A stretch of 64,000 nt of DNA, taken from NCBI RefSeq assembly GCF_003945385.1, contig NZ_AP018920.1, forward strand, positions 1,984,001 to 2,048,000, given 5' to 3'. Numbering within the stretch: the first letter of the stretch is position 1; each line of letters opens with the position of its first letter. Below, piece after piece: positions 34,466 through 44,893 of the stretch. The DNA comes from Pseudonocardia autotrophica. Its GTDB lineage: Bacteria; Actinomycetota; Actinomycetes; Mycobacteriales; Pseudonocardiaceae. The notes beneath the pieces are model-generated. The model worked only from the letters and a program-made list of their open reading frames with translations, did not search any database and was not told the DNA's origin. The translations under genes were made by a program, and so were the position numbers.

Positions 34466-37400
34466 GTGGCAGGCAAGGCCCGCGTGCACGAGCTCGCAAA
34501 AGAGCTCGGAATCAGCAGTAAGCAGGTCCTCAGCAAGCTGCAGGACCTCGGGGAGTACGTGAAGTCCCCCTCATCCACCGTCGAGGCCCCGGTCGTGCGC
34601 AAGCTGCGCGACGCGATGGCCGCAGGCGGTGCCAACTCCGGTGGCGGTCAGCGCCGCGGTTCCGGCGCCCCCGGTGCCGGTCGTCCGCGCGCCGGTGGCC
34701 CCGGTGCCGCCGCGCCGCGTGGTGGTTCCGGCGCTCCGTCGCCGTCCCGCCCGAGTGCGCCGAAGCCCGGCCCGACCCCGGGCCCGGCTCCGAAGCCCGG
34801 CCCGCGCCCCGGTCCGGTGGCTCCGGCGCCGACCCCGGCCCAGGACACGCCGGCGGCACGTCCCGCACAGCCGGCGGCGCAGTCCGACGCGCCCCGGCCC
34901 GGTCCGGCCGCGCCGAAGCCCGGTCCGCAGGCTCCGGCCGCCGAGACCCCGGCTCCGTCCGGCACGCGTCCCGCTGCGCCGGGCCCGCGGCCCGGCCCCC
35001 GGCAGGCTCCGCAGGGTCGTCCCGGCGAGGGCCAGGGCGGTCCGCGCCAGGGTGGTGGCGAGGCGGGTGCCCGCCAGCCGAAGCCCGGTCCGCGCCAGCC
35101 GCGGGTCGGCAACAACCCGTTCGGTGTCGGCCAGGGCTCGCCCAAGCCCGGCCCGCGTCCGGCTGCGCCGCAGCAGGGTGGTCAGCAGGGCGGCGGTGGC
35201 GCCGCGGCGCCGGCCGCGCGCTCCGGTGAGGCCCCGCCGCGTCCGCCGCGTCCCGGTGGCGGTGCCCCCGGTGCCGGTGGCCCGCGCCCGACTCCGAACA
35301 GCATGCCGCCGCGTCCGAACCCGGGCATGATGCCCGCGCGTCCGGCGGCCGGCAGGCCCGGTGCCGGTGGCCGTGGCGGCCCCGGTGGCGGCCGTGGTGG
35401 ACCTGGTGGCGGCCCCGGTGGCGGTCGCGGCGGTCCCGGTGGCGGACGTGGTGGTCCCGGTGGCGGTGGCGGCGGCGGTTTCCGTCCCGGTGGCGGCGGT
35501 CCCGGTGGGCCTCCCGCCGGTGGTGGCTTCCGCGGTCGTCCCGGTGGTGGCGGTGCTCGTGGCCGCGGCGGTGCCGCGGGTGCGTTCGGCCGTCCCGGCG
35601 GTCCCGCCCGGCGTGGCCGCAAGTCGAAGCGTCAGAAGCGGCAGGAATTCGACTCGATGGCCGCGCCCTCGGTGGGCGGCGTCCGTCTGCCCAAGGGCAG
35701 TGGCGAGACGATCCGGCTGCCGCGTGGCGCCTCGCTGACCGACTTCGCCGACAAGATCAACGCCAACCCGGCATCGCTGGTCCAGGTGTTGTTCCACCTC
35801 GGCGAGATGGTCACCGCGACGGCATCGGTCTCGGACGAGATCCTGGAGCTGCTCGGCCAGGAGATGAACTACCGGGTTCAGGTCGTGTCCCCCGAGGAGG
35901 AGGACCGCGAGCTGCTCGAGTCGTTCGACATCGAGTTCGGCGACCTCGGCGACGAGGACGCGCTGGCGGCCCGCCCGCCGGTGGTCACCGTCATGGGTCA
36001 CGTCGACCACGGCAAGACGCGCCTGCTGGACACGGTCCGCAAGGCCAACGTCCGCGAGGGCGAGGCAGGCGGCATCACCCAGCACATCGGCGCGTACCAG
36101 GTGCCGGCGGAGCTGGAGGGTGAGGAGCGGCTCATCACCTTCATCGACACCCCGGGTCACGAGGCGTTCACCGCCATGCGTGCCCGTGGTGCGAAGTCCA
36201 CCGACATCGCGGTCATCGTGGTGGCGGCGGACGACGGTGTGATGCCGCAGACCGTCGAGTCGATCAACCACGCCCAGGCGGCAGGCCTGCCGATCGTGGT
36301 CGCGGTCAACAAGATCGACGTCGAGGGTGCGAACCCGGACAAGATCCGTCAGCAGCTGACCGAGTACAACCTGGTGGCCGAGGAGTACGGCGGCGACACC
36401 ATGTTCGTGGAGATCTCCGCGAAGCAGGGCACCAACATCGAGGCCCTGCTCGAGGCGATCCTGCTGACCGCCGACGCCGCGCTCGACCTGCGTGCCAACC
36501 CCGACATGGACGCCCAGGGCGTCACCATCGAGGGGCACCTGGACCGCGGCCGTGGCCCGGTGGCCACGGTGCTGGTCCAGCGCGGAACGCTCCGGGTCGG
36601 CGACTCGGTCGTCGCGGGCGACGCCTCCGGGCGCGTCCGGCGGATGATCGACGAGCACGGCGCGGACGTCACCGAGGCGCTCCCGTCGCGTCCGGTGCAG
36701 GTCATCGGTCTGACGTCGGTCCCGGGTGCGGGCGACACGTTCCTCGTCGTCGACGAGGACCGGGTGGCGCGCCAGATCGCCGACCGGCGGCGGGCCCGCG
36801 AGCGGAACGCCGAGCTGGCGTCCCGTCGCAAGCGCGTCAGCCTGGAGGACCTGGACGCCGCGCTGAAGGAGACCAACACCCTCAACCTGATCATCAAGGG
36901 TGACAACTCGGGCACCGTCGAGGCGCTCGAGGAAGCCCTGATGAAGCTGGACGTGGGTGAAGAGGTCGAGCTGCGGGTCATCCACCGCGGCGTCGGCGGT
37001 ATCACCGAGGGCGACATCAACCTCGCCATCGCGGACAACGTCATCGTCATGGGCTTCAACGTCCGTGCCGAGGGCAAGGCCACCGAGCTGGCCAACCGCG
37101 AGGGCGTCGAGATCCGCTACTACTCGGTGATCTACCAGGCGATCGACGAGATCGAGGCGGCCCTCAAGGGCATGCTCAAGCCGGAGTACGAAGAGGTCGA
37201 GCTGGGCCGCGCGGACGTCCGCGAGGTCTACAAGTCCTCCAAGTTCGGCACGATCGCCGGTTGCCTCGTGCAGTCCGGGGAGATCCGCCGGAACGCCCGG
37301 GCGCGCCTGCTGCGCGACTCGCGGGTGATCCACGAGAACCTCCCGGTCTCCTCGCTGCGTCGGTTCAAGGACGACGTGGTCGAGGTCCGCGAGGGCTACG

Positions 37401-37489
37401 AGTGCGGTCTGACGCTGGGCAGCTACTCCGACATCAAGGTCGACGACGTCATCGAGACGTTCGAGATGCGGGAGAAGCCGCGGACCTGA
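34466..37489 (+). CDS. infB: Translation initiation factor IF-2
   Basis: A 1007-residue GTPase that places initiator tRNA on the ribosome. An N-terminal IF2_N domain ([19 protein letters not shown]) is followed by about 340 low-complexity residues, first Pro/Ala-rich and then Gly/Arg-rich ([13 protein letters not shown] repeats). The GTPase domain has G1 GHVDHGKT (residue 511), G3 DTPGH (561) and G4 NKID (615). Domain IV ends with [21 protein letters not shown] 34466 has AAGGAG 7 nt upstream. The long basic Gly-Arg region exceeds that of most homologues and may bind RNA. Confidence 0.97.
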   Translation: MAGKARVHELAKELGISSKQVLSKLQDLGEYVKSPSSTVEAPVVRKLRDAMAAGGANSGGGQRRGSGAPGAGRPRAGGPGAAAPRGGSGAPSPSRPSAPKPGPTPGPAPKPGPRPGPVAPAPTPAQDTPAARPAQPAAQSDAPRPGPAAPKPGPQAPAAETPAPSGTRPAAPGPRPGPRQAPQGRPGEGQGGPRQGGGEAGARQPKPGPRQPRVGNNPFGVGQGSPKPGPRPAAPQQGGQQGGGGAAAPAARSGEAPPRPPRPGGGAPGAGGPRPTPNSMPPRPNPGMMPARPAAGRPGAGGRGGPGGGRGGPGGGPGGGRGGPGGGRGGPGGGGGGGFRPGGGGPGGPPAGGGFRGRPGGGGARGRGGAAGAFGRPGGPARRGRKSKRQKRQEFDSMAAPSVGGVRLPKGSGETIRLPRGASLTDFADKINANPASLVQVLFHLGEMVTATASVSDEILELLGQEMNYRVQVVSPEEEDRELLESFDIEFGDLGDEDALAARPPVVTVMGHVDHGKTRLLDTVRKANVREGEAGGITQHIGAYQVPAELEGEERLITFIDTPGHEAFTAMRARGAKSTDIAVIVVAADDGVMPQTVESINHAQAAGLPIVVAVNKIDVEGANPDKIRQQLTEYNLVAEEYGGDTMFVEISAKQGTNIEALLEAILLTADAALDLRANPDMDAQGVTIEGHLDRGRGPVATVLVQRGTLRVGDSVVAGDASGRVRRMIDEHGADVTEALPSRPVQVIGLTSVPGAGDTFLVVDEDRVARQIADRRRARERNAELASRRKRVSLEDLDAALKETNTLNLIIKGDNSGTVEALEEALMKLDVGEEVELRVIHRGVGGITEGDINLAIADNVIVMGFNVRAEGKATELANREGVEIRYYSVIYQAIDEIEAALKGMLKPEYEEVELGRADVREVYKSSKFGTIAGCLVQSGEIRRNARARLLRDSRVIHENLPVSSLRRFKDDVVEVREGYECGLTLGSYSDIKVDDVIETFEMREKPRT

Positions 37490-37501
37490 TCGAGGTCAGT
37501 C

Positions 37502-37537
37502 AGGCGGGGCGGTCGGTGTTCACCGGCCGCCCCGCCT
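37502..37537 (+). terminator. Hairpin after infB
   Basis: AGGCGGGGCGG (37502-37512) pairs with CCGCCCCGCCT (37527-37537), with GGTG/CACC inside, and GTTT follows. It looks like a factor-independent terminator, ending the rimP-infB transcript or trimming it before ylxP. Confidence 0.75.
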
Positions 37538-37565
37538 GTTTCCCGCCCGTCACCCGGGAGGTCCG

Positions 37566-37862
37566 ATGTACGTCGGTGCGCTGGAGTGCGACGTGCTGCT
37601 CGGCGACGTCCGGTCGCTGAGGCAGAAGCGGTCGGCGGTACGCCCGCTGCTGGCCGAGCTGCGCAGGTTCGAGGTGGCGGCCGCCGAGGCGGGCCACCAG
37701 GACCTGTACCGCAGGGCGCTGATCGGGATCAGCTGCGTCTCCGCCGATGCGGCGCACGCACGTGTCCTGCTGGAACGGTGCGAGCGGCTCGTTGCCGCCC
37801 GCCCCGAACTGGAACTGCTGTCGGCCAGGACCCGGCTCTACGGTCCGGACGACGAGAACTGA
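37566..37862 (+). CDS. ylxP: YlxP (DUF503) family protein
   Basis: A 98-residue DUF503 protein. The family sequence opens [12 protein letters not shown] and continues [23 protein letters not shown], then [23 protein letters not shown]. Its function is unsettled; it is a constant neighbour of infB and rbfA and is assumed to act in ribosome assembly. ATG 37566 has GGGAGG 4-5 nt upstream. Part of the infB neighbourhood, but after the terminator-like hairpin. Confidence 0.92.
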   Translation: MYVGALECDVLLGDVRSLRQKRSAVRPLLAELRRFEVAAAEAGHQDLYRRALIGISCVSADAAHARVLLERCERLVAARPELELLSARTRLYGPDDEN

Positions 37863-37929
37863 GCACGCGGCGCGGATTCCGCGGCCGCGCATAGACTCTG
37901 CCGCGGAAAGCTGGTGGAAGGAGCACGAC

Positions 37930-38376
37930 ATGGTCGACCAGGCGCGCGCACGCAAGCTCGCCAAGCGGATCTCGCAGATCGTCGCGGAGGCTCTGGAGCA
38001 CGAGGTGAAGGACCCTCGGCTGTCGATGGTGACGATCACCGACACCCGGGTCACCGGGGATCTGCGTGAGGCGACCGTCTACTACACGGTGATGGGGGCC
38101 TCGCTGGACGAGGCCCCGGACACCGCGGGGGCCGCCGCCGCGCTGGACAGCGCGAACGGCGTCCTGCGCAGCCGGGTCGGTCAGCAGACCGGGGTCCGGC
38201 ACACCCCCAGCCTCGCCTTCATCCTGGACCAGGTGCCGGACGAGGCCCGCCGGATGGAGGAGCTGCTGGCGCAGACCCGCGCCTCTGACGCCGAGGTCGC
38301 GAGGCTGGCCGCGTCGGCGTCGCCGGCCGGCGATCCGGATCCCTACCGGGCCCCGCGCGACGCCGAGTCGGAGTGA
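37930..38376 (+). CDS. rbfA: Ribosome-binding factor A
   Basis: A 148-residue KH-fold factor needed for late 30S assembly and 16S rRNA 5' end processing. Typical parts are [46 protein letters not shown] and [22 protein letters not shown]. The C-terminal 30 residues are disordered. ATG 37930 has GGAAGGAG upstream. TAGACT at 37892-37897 may be a -10. The next gene's GTG overlaps its stop (GTGA). Confidence 0.95.
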   Translation: MVDQARARKLAKRISQIVAEALEHEVKDPRLSMVTITDTRVTGDLREATVYYTVMGASLDEAPDTAGAAAALDSANGVLRSRVGQQTGVRHTPSLAFILDQVPDEARRMEELLAQTRASDAEVARLAASASPAGDPDPYRAPRDAESE

Positions 38377-39380
38377 ACGCACCCGGCTCGGACGAGTCCC
38401 TGCCCGGCCCCGGACCGGTCGATCCGGCCGGGGCCGCGCGGGTGCTGCGGGCAGCACGGGACGTGCTCGTCGTCGGGCACGTCCGGCCGGACGCCGACGC
38501 CGCGGGCAGCGCGATCGCGCTGGCCACCGCCCTGCGTCGGGCCGGAGTGCCGGTCACGGTGTCCTTCGGCGGGCCGGAGCCGGTGCCGGTGAGCCTCGGG
38601 GCGCTCGATCCCGACGGCCTGGTCGTCCCGTCGTCCGAGGCGCCGGCGGCACCCGAGCTGCTGGTGTCCTGCGACGTGTCGTCGGCGCAGCGGCTCGGTG
38701 ACCTGGCCGACCGGCTGGACACCGCCGGGAGCTCGCTGGCCATTGACCACCACGCGTCGTTCACCGGGTTCGCCACCCGGCACCTGGTCGATCCGGCGGC
38801 CCCGGCCACGGTGCTGCTGATCCGGGCCGTCCTGACCGAGCTGGGCGCCGAACTCGATCCGGTGCTCTCCCGCGCCCTGTTCGCCGGGCTCTACACCGAC
38901 ACCGGCGGGTTCCGCTGGGGCGGTTCGGACGCGTTGCGCCTGGGCGCCGAGCTGGTCGACGCCGGTGCCGAACCCCGCGGGCTGATGCGTGAGCTCACCG
39001 GGACCCGCCCGTTCGGCTGGCTGGCGGCCCAGGCGGCCGTACTGGCCGGGGCCCGGCTGGAGCCCTCCGCGGCCGGCGGCGCCGGCCTGGTGTGGGCGGC
39101 GGTCGACGTCGCGACCGCCACCCGGTTCCGGGACCAGACCGCGACCGTGGTCGGGCAGCTGCTCGCCACGGCGGGCGACGGGGTGGCGGCGCTGCTCACC
39201 GAGACCGATCAGCACATGTGGTCGGTGTCGTTGCGCGGCAACGGATCCCCGGACCTGTCCCGGGTGGCGACGGCGCTCGGTGGCGGCGGCCACGCGGCCG
39301 CTGCCGGTTTCGAACGCGACGGCACGCGCGAGGAGCTGCTCGCGCTGCTGCGTGCCGAGCTGGACAGCGCGTCCGGCTGA
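38373..39380 (+). CDS. nrnA: DHH-family phosphoesterase (NrnA-like nanoRNase/pAp phosphatase)
   Basis: A 335-residue DHH/DHHA1 phosphoesterase that in related species degrades very short RNAs and pAp. Metal-binding motifs: HVRPDADA near residue 36, the DHH motif in AIDHHASF (about 125) and LYTDTGGF. The DHHA1 domain has the substrate motif [11 protein letters not shown] near the end. GTG 38373 overlaps the rbfA stop, indicating coupling. It links ribosome assembly factors to RNA turnover, as in Mycobacterium. Confidence 0.93.
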   Translation: MNAPGSDESLPGPGPVDPAGAARVLRAARDVLVVGHVRPDADAAGSAIALATALRRAGVPVTVSFGGPEPVPVSLGALDPDGLVVPSSEAPAAPELLVSCDVSSAQRLGDLADRLDTAGSSLAIDHHASFTGFATRHLVDPAAPATVLLIRAVLTELGAELDPVLSRALFAGLYTDTGGFRWGGSDALRLGAELVDAGAEPRGLMRELTGTRPFGWLAAQAAVLAGARLEPSAAGGAGLVWAAVDVATATRFRDQTATVVGQLLATAGDGVAALLTETDQHMWSVSLRGNGSPDLSRVATALGGGGHAAAAGFERDGTREELLALLRAELDSASG

Positions 39381-39499
39381 GCAGGTCCGGCCAACCGGGG
39401 TACACCGCAGCGTCATCCGGGCGCGGTAGGAAGCGGGGCGGTCCGCCGGGCCGCGCCTGCGCGCCGTAGCGTATCGGCCGATCACCTCAGGAGGTTCGT

Positions 39500-40129
39500 G
39501 TGAGTTCGCAGCCCGTTCCGGCCCCGGACGGCCACGGAGACAGCAGCGGGTGGCGGGAGTTCCTCGGTGCATGGGTCCGCAACCCGGTGCGGGTCGGTGC
39601 CGTCTGGCCGAGCTCACGACGCCTGTCCGAGAAGCTGGCCAGGGTCGCCCCCGGGCACGGCACCCCCGTCGTCGTCGAGCTGGGGCCCGGTACCGGGGCG
39701 GTGACCGCGGAGGTGGCCCGCCGGCTGTCGCCGGAGGGTCGGCATCTCGCCGTCGAGCTCGATCCGGGAATGGCCCGCTACCTGCAGCGCCGGCACCCCG
39801 ACGTCGAGGTCGTCAACGGCGACGCCCGCAAGCTCGGTGAGCTGCTGGCCGAGCGCGGCATCGAGCAGGTCGATGCGGTCGTCTCCGGTCTGCCCTGGTC
39901 GCTGTTCGACCAGGCGGGGCAGCAGGAGATCCTCGGGCAGGTCGTCGACGTGATCGGGGAGCACGGCGCGTTCACCACGTTCGCCTACTCGCACACCCTG
40001 CCGATGCGCTCGGCCCGCCGGTTCCGGGCGACGCTGCAGGACACCTTCGACGAGGTCGTCACGACCCGGACGGTGTGGCGCAACGTCCCACCGGCGTTCT
40101 GCTTCATCTGCCGCCGCCCCAGTCGCTGA
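39500..40129 (+). CDS. SAM-dependent methyltransferase (phospholipid N-methyltransferase-like)
   Basis: A 209-residue class I methyltransferase resembling the PmtA/ornithine-lipid methyltransferase and rRNA dimethylase-like group. RVGAVWPSSRRLSEKLA precedes the SAM motif VVELGPGTGAVTAEV (about residue 58). HLAVELDPGMARYLQRRHP holds the acidic ribose ligand, and SGLPWSLF is the NPPY-equivalent motif. The C-terminal YSHTLPMRSARRFR is typical of this lipid-methyltransferase-like group. GTG 39500 has AGGAGG 6 nt upstream. The exporter gene follows after 3 bp. Confidence 0.84.
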   Translation: MSSQPVPAPDGHGDSSGWREFLGAWVRNPVRVGAVWPSSRRLSEKLARVAPGHGTPVVVELGPGTGAVTAEVARRLSPEGRHLAVELDPGMARYLQRRHPDVEVVNGDARKLGELLAERGIEQVDAVVSGLPWSLFDQAGQQEILGQVVDVIGEHGAFTTFAYSHTLPMRSARRFRATLQDTFDEVVTTRTVWRNVPPAFCFICRRPSR

Positions 40130-40132
40130 CCG

Positions 40133-41497
40133 GTGAGTGGCACCACCCGTACCCCCGGCGGGGCCCGGGACATCCTGCGGCTGGCCGTCCCGGCGCTCCC
40201 GGTACTGGCGGCCGAACCGCTGTACCTGCTGGTCGACACCGCCGTCGTCGGGCGGCTCGGGGCGGTTCCGCTCGCCGGGCTGGCCGTCGCGGGGGTGTTG
40301 TTCGCGCAGGTCACCACACAGCTGACGTTCCTGTCCTACGGGACGACGGCCCGCGCGTCGCGTTTCTACGGCGCCGGCCGCCGGTCCGCTGCGGTCACCG
40401 AGGGGATGCAGGCGACCTGGCTGGCGGTCGCCGTCGGGCTGCTCGTCATCGGGCTCGGGCAGCTGGTCGCGGAGCCCGTCACCCGGGCGCTCGCCGGCAG
40501 CGGTGAGATCGCCGACGGCGCGGCGAACTGGCTGCGGATCGCGCTGTTCGGCGCCCCGATGGTGCTGATCACCCTCGCCGGGAACGGCTGGATGCGCGGC
40601 GTGCAGGACACCGTGCGCCCGATGCGCTACGTGATCGCCGGGAACGCGCTGTCCGCGGTGCTCTGCCCGTTCCTGGTGCACGGCGCCGGTGACTGGGACG
40701 GGTGGGGACTGGAGGGCTCGGCGGTCGCGAACGTGATCGCGCAGACGGTGTCGGCGTCGTTCTTCCTGTGGGCGCTGGCCGTCGAGCGGCGCCGGGCCCC
40801 CGCGTCCGACCCGATCCGGCTCGCCCCCGACACCGCGGTACTGCGCGCCCAGGCGACGATGGGCCGCGACCTGGTGATCCGCTCGCTCGGATTCCAGGCC
40901 TGCTTCCTGTCCGCCACCGCCGTCGCCGCCCGGTTCGGGGCGGGCGCCGTCGCGGCGCACCAGATCGTGCTGCAGCTGTGGGTGTTCCAGGCGCTGGTGC
41001 TCGACGCCGTCGCGATCGCCGCCCAGGCGCTCGTCGGGTCGGCCCTGGGTGCCGCCCGCACCGCCGCCGACACCGTGCGGGCCCGGGCCGTCGCCGCCCG
41101 GGTGACCCGCTACGGCCTGTTGCTCGGGTGCGTCTTCGCGGTGGTGTTCGCCGCGCTGTACCCGGTGCTGCCGGGGGTGTTCACCACCGACGCGCTGGTG
41201 CTCGCGACGATCCCGGCCGCCTGGTGGTTCTTCACCGCGCTGCAGCCGATCGCCGGGGTCGTCTTCGCGCTCGACGGGGTGCTGCTCGGCGCCGGGGACG
41301 CCGCCTTCCTGCGTACGACGACGCTGCTGGCCGCGCTCGGCGGGTTCCTGCCGCTGATCTGGCTGTCGCTGGTGTTCGGCTGGGGGCTGGTCGGGATCTG
41401 GACGGGGCTCGCCGCGTTCATGCTGATCCGGTTGGTGGCGGTGGGGTGGCGCACGTACTCCGGGCGGTGGGCGGTGCCGGGCGCGGTCCGGGCCTGA
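40133..41497 (+). CDS. dinF: MATE family efflux protein (DinF-like)
   Basis: A 454-residue, 12-helix cation-coupled exporter of the MATE family, DinF branch. Helix 1 region ILRLAVPALPVLAAEPLYLLVDTAVVGRLG and the symmetric second half starting DLVIRSLGFQACFLSATAVAARFGAGAVAAHQIVLQLW are diagnostic. Substrate unknown; DinF proteins of other bacteria export toxic organic cations or protect against oxidants. GTG 40133 follows the methyltransferase stop by 3 bp, so the two are one operon. The location after nrnA matches Mycobacterium. Confidence 0.93.
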   Translation: MSGTTRTPGGARDILRLAVPALPVLAAEPLYLLVDTAVVGRLGAVPLAGLAVAGVLFAQVTTQLTFLSYGTTARASRFYGAGRRSAAVTEGMQATWLAVAVGLLVIGLGQLVAEPVTRALAGSGEIADGAANWLRIALFGAPMVLITLAGNGWMRGVQDTVRPMRYVIAGNALSAVLCPFLVHGAGDWDGWGLEGSAVANVIAQTVSASFFLWALAVERRRAPASDPIRLAPDTAVLRAQATMGRDLVIRSLGFQACFLSATAVAARFGAGAVAAHQIVLQLWVFQALVLDAVAIAAQALVGSALGAARTAADTVRARAVAARVTRYGLLLGCVFAVVFAALYPVLPGVFTTDALVLATIPAAWWFFTALQPIAGVVFALDGVLLGAGDAAFLRTTTLLAALGGFLPLIWLSLVFGWGLVGIWTGLAAFMLIRLVAVGWRTYSGRWAVPGAVRA

Positions 41498-41538
41498 TCC
41501 CGGCGCCGCTGCCGGGACCGCAGCCACAGCCCCTACGC

Positions 41539-43221
41539 CTACGCGGACCGATCCCCGGCCCCGGCCGGGGCTCGCGTCGGCAGGGGCAGCCGGACGACGA
41601 AGAGCGATCCGGAGCCGGTGGGCCGCGCGGCGACCCGAACCGAACCCCCGAGCCGGCGGGTGATCCGGTCGACCAGGGCCAGGCCGATGCCGCGCGGTCG
41701 CCCGCCGGGCTCGCCCCGGGTACTGAAGCCGAAGGTGAACAGCTCCTGCGCGACATCCGGGGACACCCCCGGCCCGGAATCGGCGACCTCGAGGAGGACC
41801 TCGGTACCGAGGGTGCGGATCACGACGCCGACGGTGCGGTCGCCGCCGGCTGCGGCGGCCTCCAGCGCGTTGTCGACGAGGTTCCCGGTCAGCGAGACCA
41901 GGTCGTCGGGCGTGAACGGCAGCCGTCCGTCGGGGATCAGATCCGGGTCGCAGCGATCGTGCACCGAGAAGCTCACGTCGACCTCGGCTGCGGCCCAGGC
42001 CTTGTCGGCGAGCAACGCGGCGAGGACCGGGTCGGACACCTCCGCCACCACCTCCGCGCCCGGTCCGCGGGTGCGGGCCATCGCCGAGGACCCGGCCGCC
42101 GCGGCGTCGTGGGTGTCGCCGAGCTCGATCAGGGTCAGCACGGTCTGCATCCGGTTCGCGAATTCGTGGGCCTGGCCCGACAGGGCCGCCACCTTGTCGC
42201 GAGCGTCGTCCCGCTGACGCAGCGCGTCGACGAGCTCGGTGCGGTCCCGCACGGTGAACACCCGGGTCCCCTGGCCGGCAGCCGGCCCGGCCGTCCGGCA
42301 GTTGACCAGCAGCACCCGCTCACCTGCCAGTGCCGGCTCGTCGTGCAGGTCGGTGTGCAGGCCACGGGTGAGGACGGCCTCCACCGCCGGGTCCAGGCCG
42401 AGTTCGCCGAGCAGGAGCCCGGATGTGGCGTCCCCGGCGTCGGCCGGTGCCAGCAGGCGTCCCGCCTCGGCGTTGAGCACCACGATGCGACCGCGCACGT
42501 CGACGACCAGCAGGCCCTCACCGACGGCGTGCAGCACCGCCTCGTGATGGGTGTAGGCCGCGGTGATGTCCTCCGGTTCGAGACCCAGCGTCTGGCGGCG
42601 CAGCCGGCGGGCCAGCAGCACGGCCAGCCCGAGCCCGAGCAGCAGCGCGGCCCCGGCGGCCACGGCGATCGCGGGCAGCCAGCGCAGCGCGAGATCGGAG
42701 ATCCGGGTCTGCAGCACGCCGACCGAGACGACCGCGGTGAGCCGGTCGTCGAGGACGACCGGTGTGACGGTGCGGACCGAGGGGCCCAGCGTGCCGGGGT
42801 AGATCTCGGTGTCGGTGCGCCCGGCCAGCGCCGGGGCGATGTTGCCCTGGTAGAGACCGCCGATCCGGGACGGGTCGTAGTGGCTGTAGCGGACCCCGCC
42901 GGGGGACATGACGACGATGAAGCTGGTGCCGGTCGCGATCCTGATCCGTTCGGCGACCGGCTGCAGCCGGGCGGACAGCGCATCGACGTCGCCGCCGGCC
43001 CGCAGCGCGTCGAGGACCTCGGGGTCGGCGGCCAGGCTCAGGGCGGTGGCGGTGGTGAGCCGGGCCGCGGCGTCGTGCTCCAGCTCCCGGGCTCCGATGA
43101 CGCCGAGCGTGGTCAGCCCTCCGACGGTCAGCAGCACCGTCACGACCTGCAGCACGAACAGCCGGCGCACCAGCCGGGACCGCCGCAGCGGGGTGCTGGG
43201 GGAGCGGAACGGCCGGCGCAC
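41539..43221 (-). CDS. Sensor histidine kinase of the CitA/DcuS type
   Basis: A 560-residue membrane kinase. Two transmembrane helices (about residues 20-42 and 180-205) enclose a periplasmic sensor domain of the CitA/DcuS (sCache) fold. The kinase core follows a PAS domain (HEAVLHAVGEGLLVVDVRGRIVVLN). Its H-box is SGQAHEFANRMQTVLTLIELG, the HPK5-like form. N box NLVDNALEAA, G1 DSGPGVSPDV and G2 RGIGLALV are intact. GTG 43221 was chosen because a strong terminator separates it from dctA; upstream starts would run through that hairpin. It probably senses a C4- or tricarboxylate and signals to the OmpR-type regulator encoded across the carrier gene. Confidence 0.9.
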   Translation of the reverse strand: MRRPFRSPSTPLRRSRLVRRLFVLQVVTVLLTVGGLTTLGVIGARELEHDAAARLTTATALSLAADPEVLDALRAGGDVDALSARLQPVAERIRIATGTSFIVVMSPGGVRYSHYDPSRIGGLYQGNIAPALAGRTDTEIYPGTLGPSVRTVTPVVLDDRLTAVVSVGVLQTRISDLALRWLPAIAVAAGAALLLGLGLAVLLARRLRRQTLGLEPEDITAAYTHHEAVLHAVGEGLLVVDVRGRIVVLNAEAGRLLAPADAGDATSGLLLGELGLDPAVEAVLTRGLHTDLHDEPALAGERVLLVNCRTAGPAAGQGTRVFTVRDRTELVDALRQRDDARDKVAALSGQAHEFANRMQTVLTLIELGDTHDAAAAGSSAMARTRGPGAEVVAEVSDPVLAALLADKAWAAAEVDVSFSVHDRCDPDLIPDGRLPFTPDDLVSLTGNLVDNALEAAAAGGDRTVGVVIRTLGTEVLLEVADSGPGVSPDVAQELFTFGFSTRGEPGGRPRGIGLALVDRITRRLGGSVRVAARPTGSGSLFVVRLPLPTRAPAGAGDRSA

Positions 43222-43267
43222 CTGCCCAGCCTGCCACCGTGGTGGCCCGGCGGCGCCCGGAACGCGC

Positions 43268-43305
43268 GAACCCCCGCGGGCGGGGTCTGCGCGCCGCGGG
43301 GGTTC
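43268..43305 (-). terminator. Hairpin after dctA
   Basis: Perfect 12-bp arms GAACCCCCGCGG and CCGCGGGGGTTC enclose 14 nt, 35 bp after the dctA stop on the minus strand. A likely terminator that would reduce the amount of kinase relative to carrier. Confidence 0.72.
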
Positions 43306-43339
43306 GACCGTCATGAGGATGATCCGGCCGGGAACCGGC

Positions 43340-44815
43340 TCAGGCCGGGGCGCCGACGTTCGCCTTGCGGGCCGGGTCGTCGCCGGCCTCCTCGGCCTTC
43401 TCGGCCAGCTCCGCATCTGCCCGGCCGCCGTGCTCGGCCGCCATCGCCTCCTCGACGAGCGAGGGGTCGTCGAGCACCGCGGCGAGCCGCTCGCGGTCCA
43501 GCTCGCCGTTCCAGCGGGCGATGACCAGGGTCGCGACGACGTTGCCGATGCAGTTGGTGAGTGCGCGGCCCTCGGACATGACACGGTCGATGCCGATGAT
43601 CACCGCGATGCCGATCGCGATCGCCTCCGGGGTGAAGAAGTCCCCGCCGAAGGCCTGCAGCGACGCGGACAGCGTGATCAGCCCGGCGCCGGTGACGCCC
43701 GCCGCGCCCTTGGACGTCAGCACCATGAGCAGGGCGAGCCCGATCTGCAGGCCGACCGGCAGCGTGACCCCGCCGGCCTGGGCGATGAACAGCGCGCCCA
43801 GGGTCAGGTAGATGCAGGTGCCGTCGAGGTTGAACGAGTAGCCGGTCGGGATGACCATGCCGACGGTCTGCTTGGAGGCGCCGGCCGCCTGCAGCTTGGT
43901 GAGCAGCCGGGGCAGCACCGACTCCGACGACGAGGTGCCGACGATGATCAGCAGCTCGTCCTTGATCAGCCGGATGACCTTGAAGATGTTGAAGCCTGCC
44001 ACCGCGGACACGGCCCCGAGGATCACCACCACGAAGAACAGGCAGGTGCCCCAGAACACGGCCATCAGCTGCAACAGGTTGCCCAGTGACCCGGCACCGA
44101 AGGCGGCCACGGTGTAGGCCATGCCGCCGAAGGCCGCGACCGGAGCCGCCCACATGATCAGCTTGATGATCCCGAAGATCACCTTGGCGATCGCGTCGAT
44201 CGAGCCGACGACCCGCTCGCGCATCGCCGGGGCCAGCGCGGAGACCGCGCAGGCGGTCAGGATCGCCAGCACCAGGACCCGCAGCACCTCGTTGTCGACG
44301 AACGGTGCGAGGAAGCTGGTCGGCAGGACGTCGTCGAGCAGGAAGCCGACCAGACCGCCCTGACCCGACTCCGAGCCCGACTCGATCTGCCCGGTGGCCT
44401 TGGCCAGGTCGGCCGCGGACGGGGACCCGGTGAATCCGGTGCCCGGCGCGAAGATGTTGGCGGCGAGCAGCCCGATCGTCAGCGCCACCGCCGTGGCGAT
44501 CATGAAGTAGATCAGGGCCCGTGCGGCGAGCCCGCCGGCCCGGGCCAGGTTGCCGATCGAGGCGATGCCGACGACCACGGTGCAGAAGATGACCGGTCCG
44601 ACGATGACCTTGATCATCTGGATGAAGGCGTCGGCGAGCCACTTGACCTGGAGGCCGATCTCGGGGAAGAGCCACCCCAGCAGGGCCCCGCCCACGATGC
44701 CGATGATCACCCAGAACCAGAGCTGGGTGTAGACCTTCTTCTTCTGACGGGTGGGGGCGCCGGCGGTACCGCCCCCCTGCCCGGGTGAGCCGGCTGCAGT
44801 GCCAACCTCGGCCAT
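43340..44815 (-). CDS. dctA: C4-dicarboxylate:cation symporter (DctA/DAACS family)
   Basis: A 491-residue transporter of the dicarboxylate/amino-acid:cation symporter family, taking up succinate, fumarate or malate with protons or sodium. Signature segments: SSSESVLPRLLTKL (hairpin 1), GYSFNLDGTCIYLTLGALFIAQA, TSKGAAGVTGAGLITL (hairpin 2) and the DRVMSEGRALTNCIGN helix-8 motif. NLDGTCIY with Cys instead of Ala/Ser and TNCIGN are typical of DctA-like members. ATG 44815 has GAGGAGG 5 nt upstream. It is divergent from the response regulator and followed by the sensor kinase, forming a uptake-and-sensing unit. Confidence 0.95.
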   Translation of the reverse strand: MAEVGTAAGSPGQGGGTAGAPTRQKKKVYTQLWFWVIIGIVGGALLGWLFPEIGLQVKWLADAFIQMIKVIVGPVIFCTVVVGIASIGNLARAGGLAARALIYFMIATAVALTIGLLAANIFAPGTGFTGSPSAADLAKATGQIESGSESGQGGLVGFLLDDVLPTSFLAPFVDNEVLRVLVLAILTACAVSALAPAMRERVVGSIDAIAKVIFGIIKLIMWAAPVAAFGGMAYTVAAFGAGSLGNLLQLMAVFWGTCLFFVVVILGAVSAVAGFNIFKVIRLIKDELLIIVGTSSSESVLPRLLTKLQAAGASKQTVGMVIPTGYSFNLDGTCIYLTLGALFIAQAGGVTLPVGLQIGLALLMVLTSKGAAGVTGAGLITLSASLQAFGGDFFTPEAIAIGIAVIIGIDRVMSEGRALTNCIGNVVATLVIARWNGELDRERLAAVLDDPSLVEEAMAAEHGGRADAELAEKAEEAGDDPARKANVGAPA

Positions 44816-44893
44816 GTCGGTCCTCCTCGACCTCGTTCGGTGTGAGCACCCTGCGGGCGGACCGTGTTCCGCTGCAACGGAACGGGCACCGGG

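Noticed and set aside
34571..37333. A 920-residue open frame antisense to infB
   Set aside because: Shadow of the Gly/Pro-rich IF-2 coding sequence; composition is Thr/Arg/Gly low complexity and no domain is readable.
37566..37862. Reading ylxP and infB as one uninterrupted transcript
   Set aside because: A strong hairpin with a short T-run separates them, so I kept ylxP as a possibly separate or attenuated unit.
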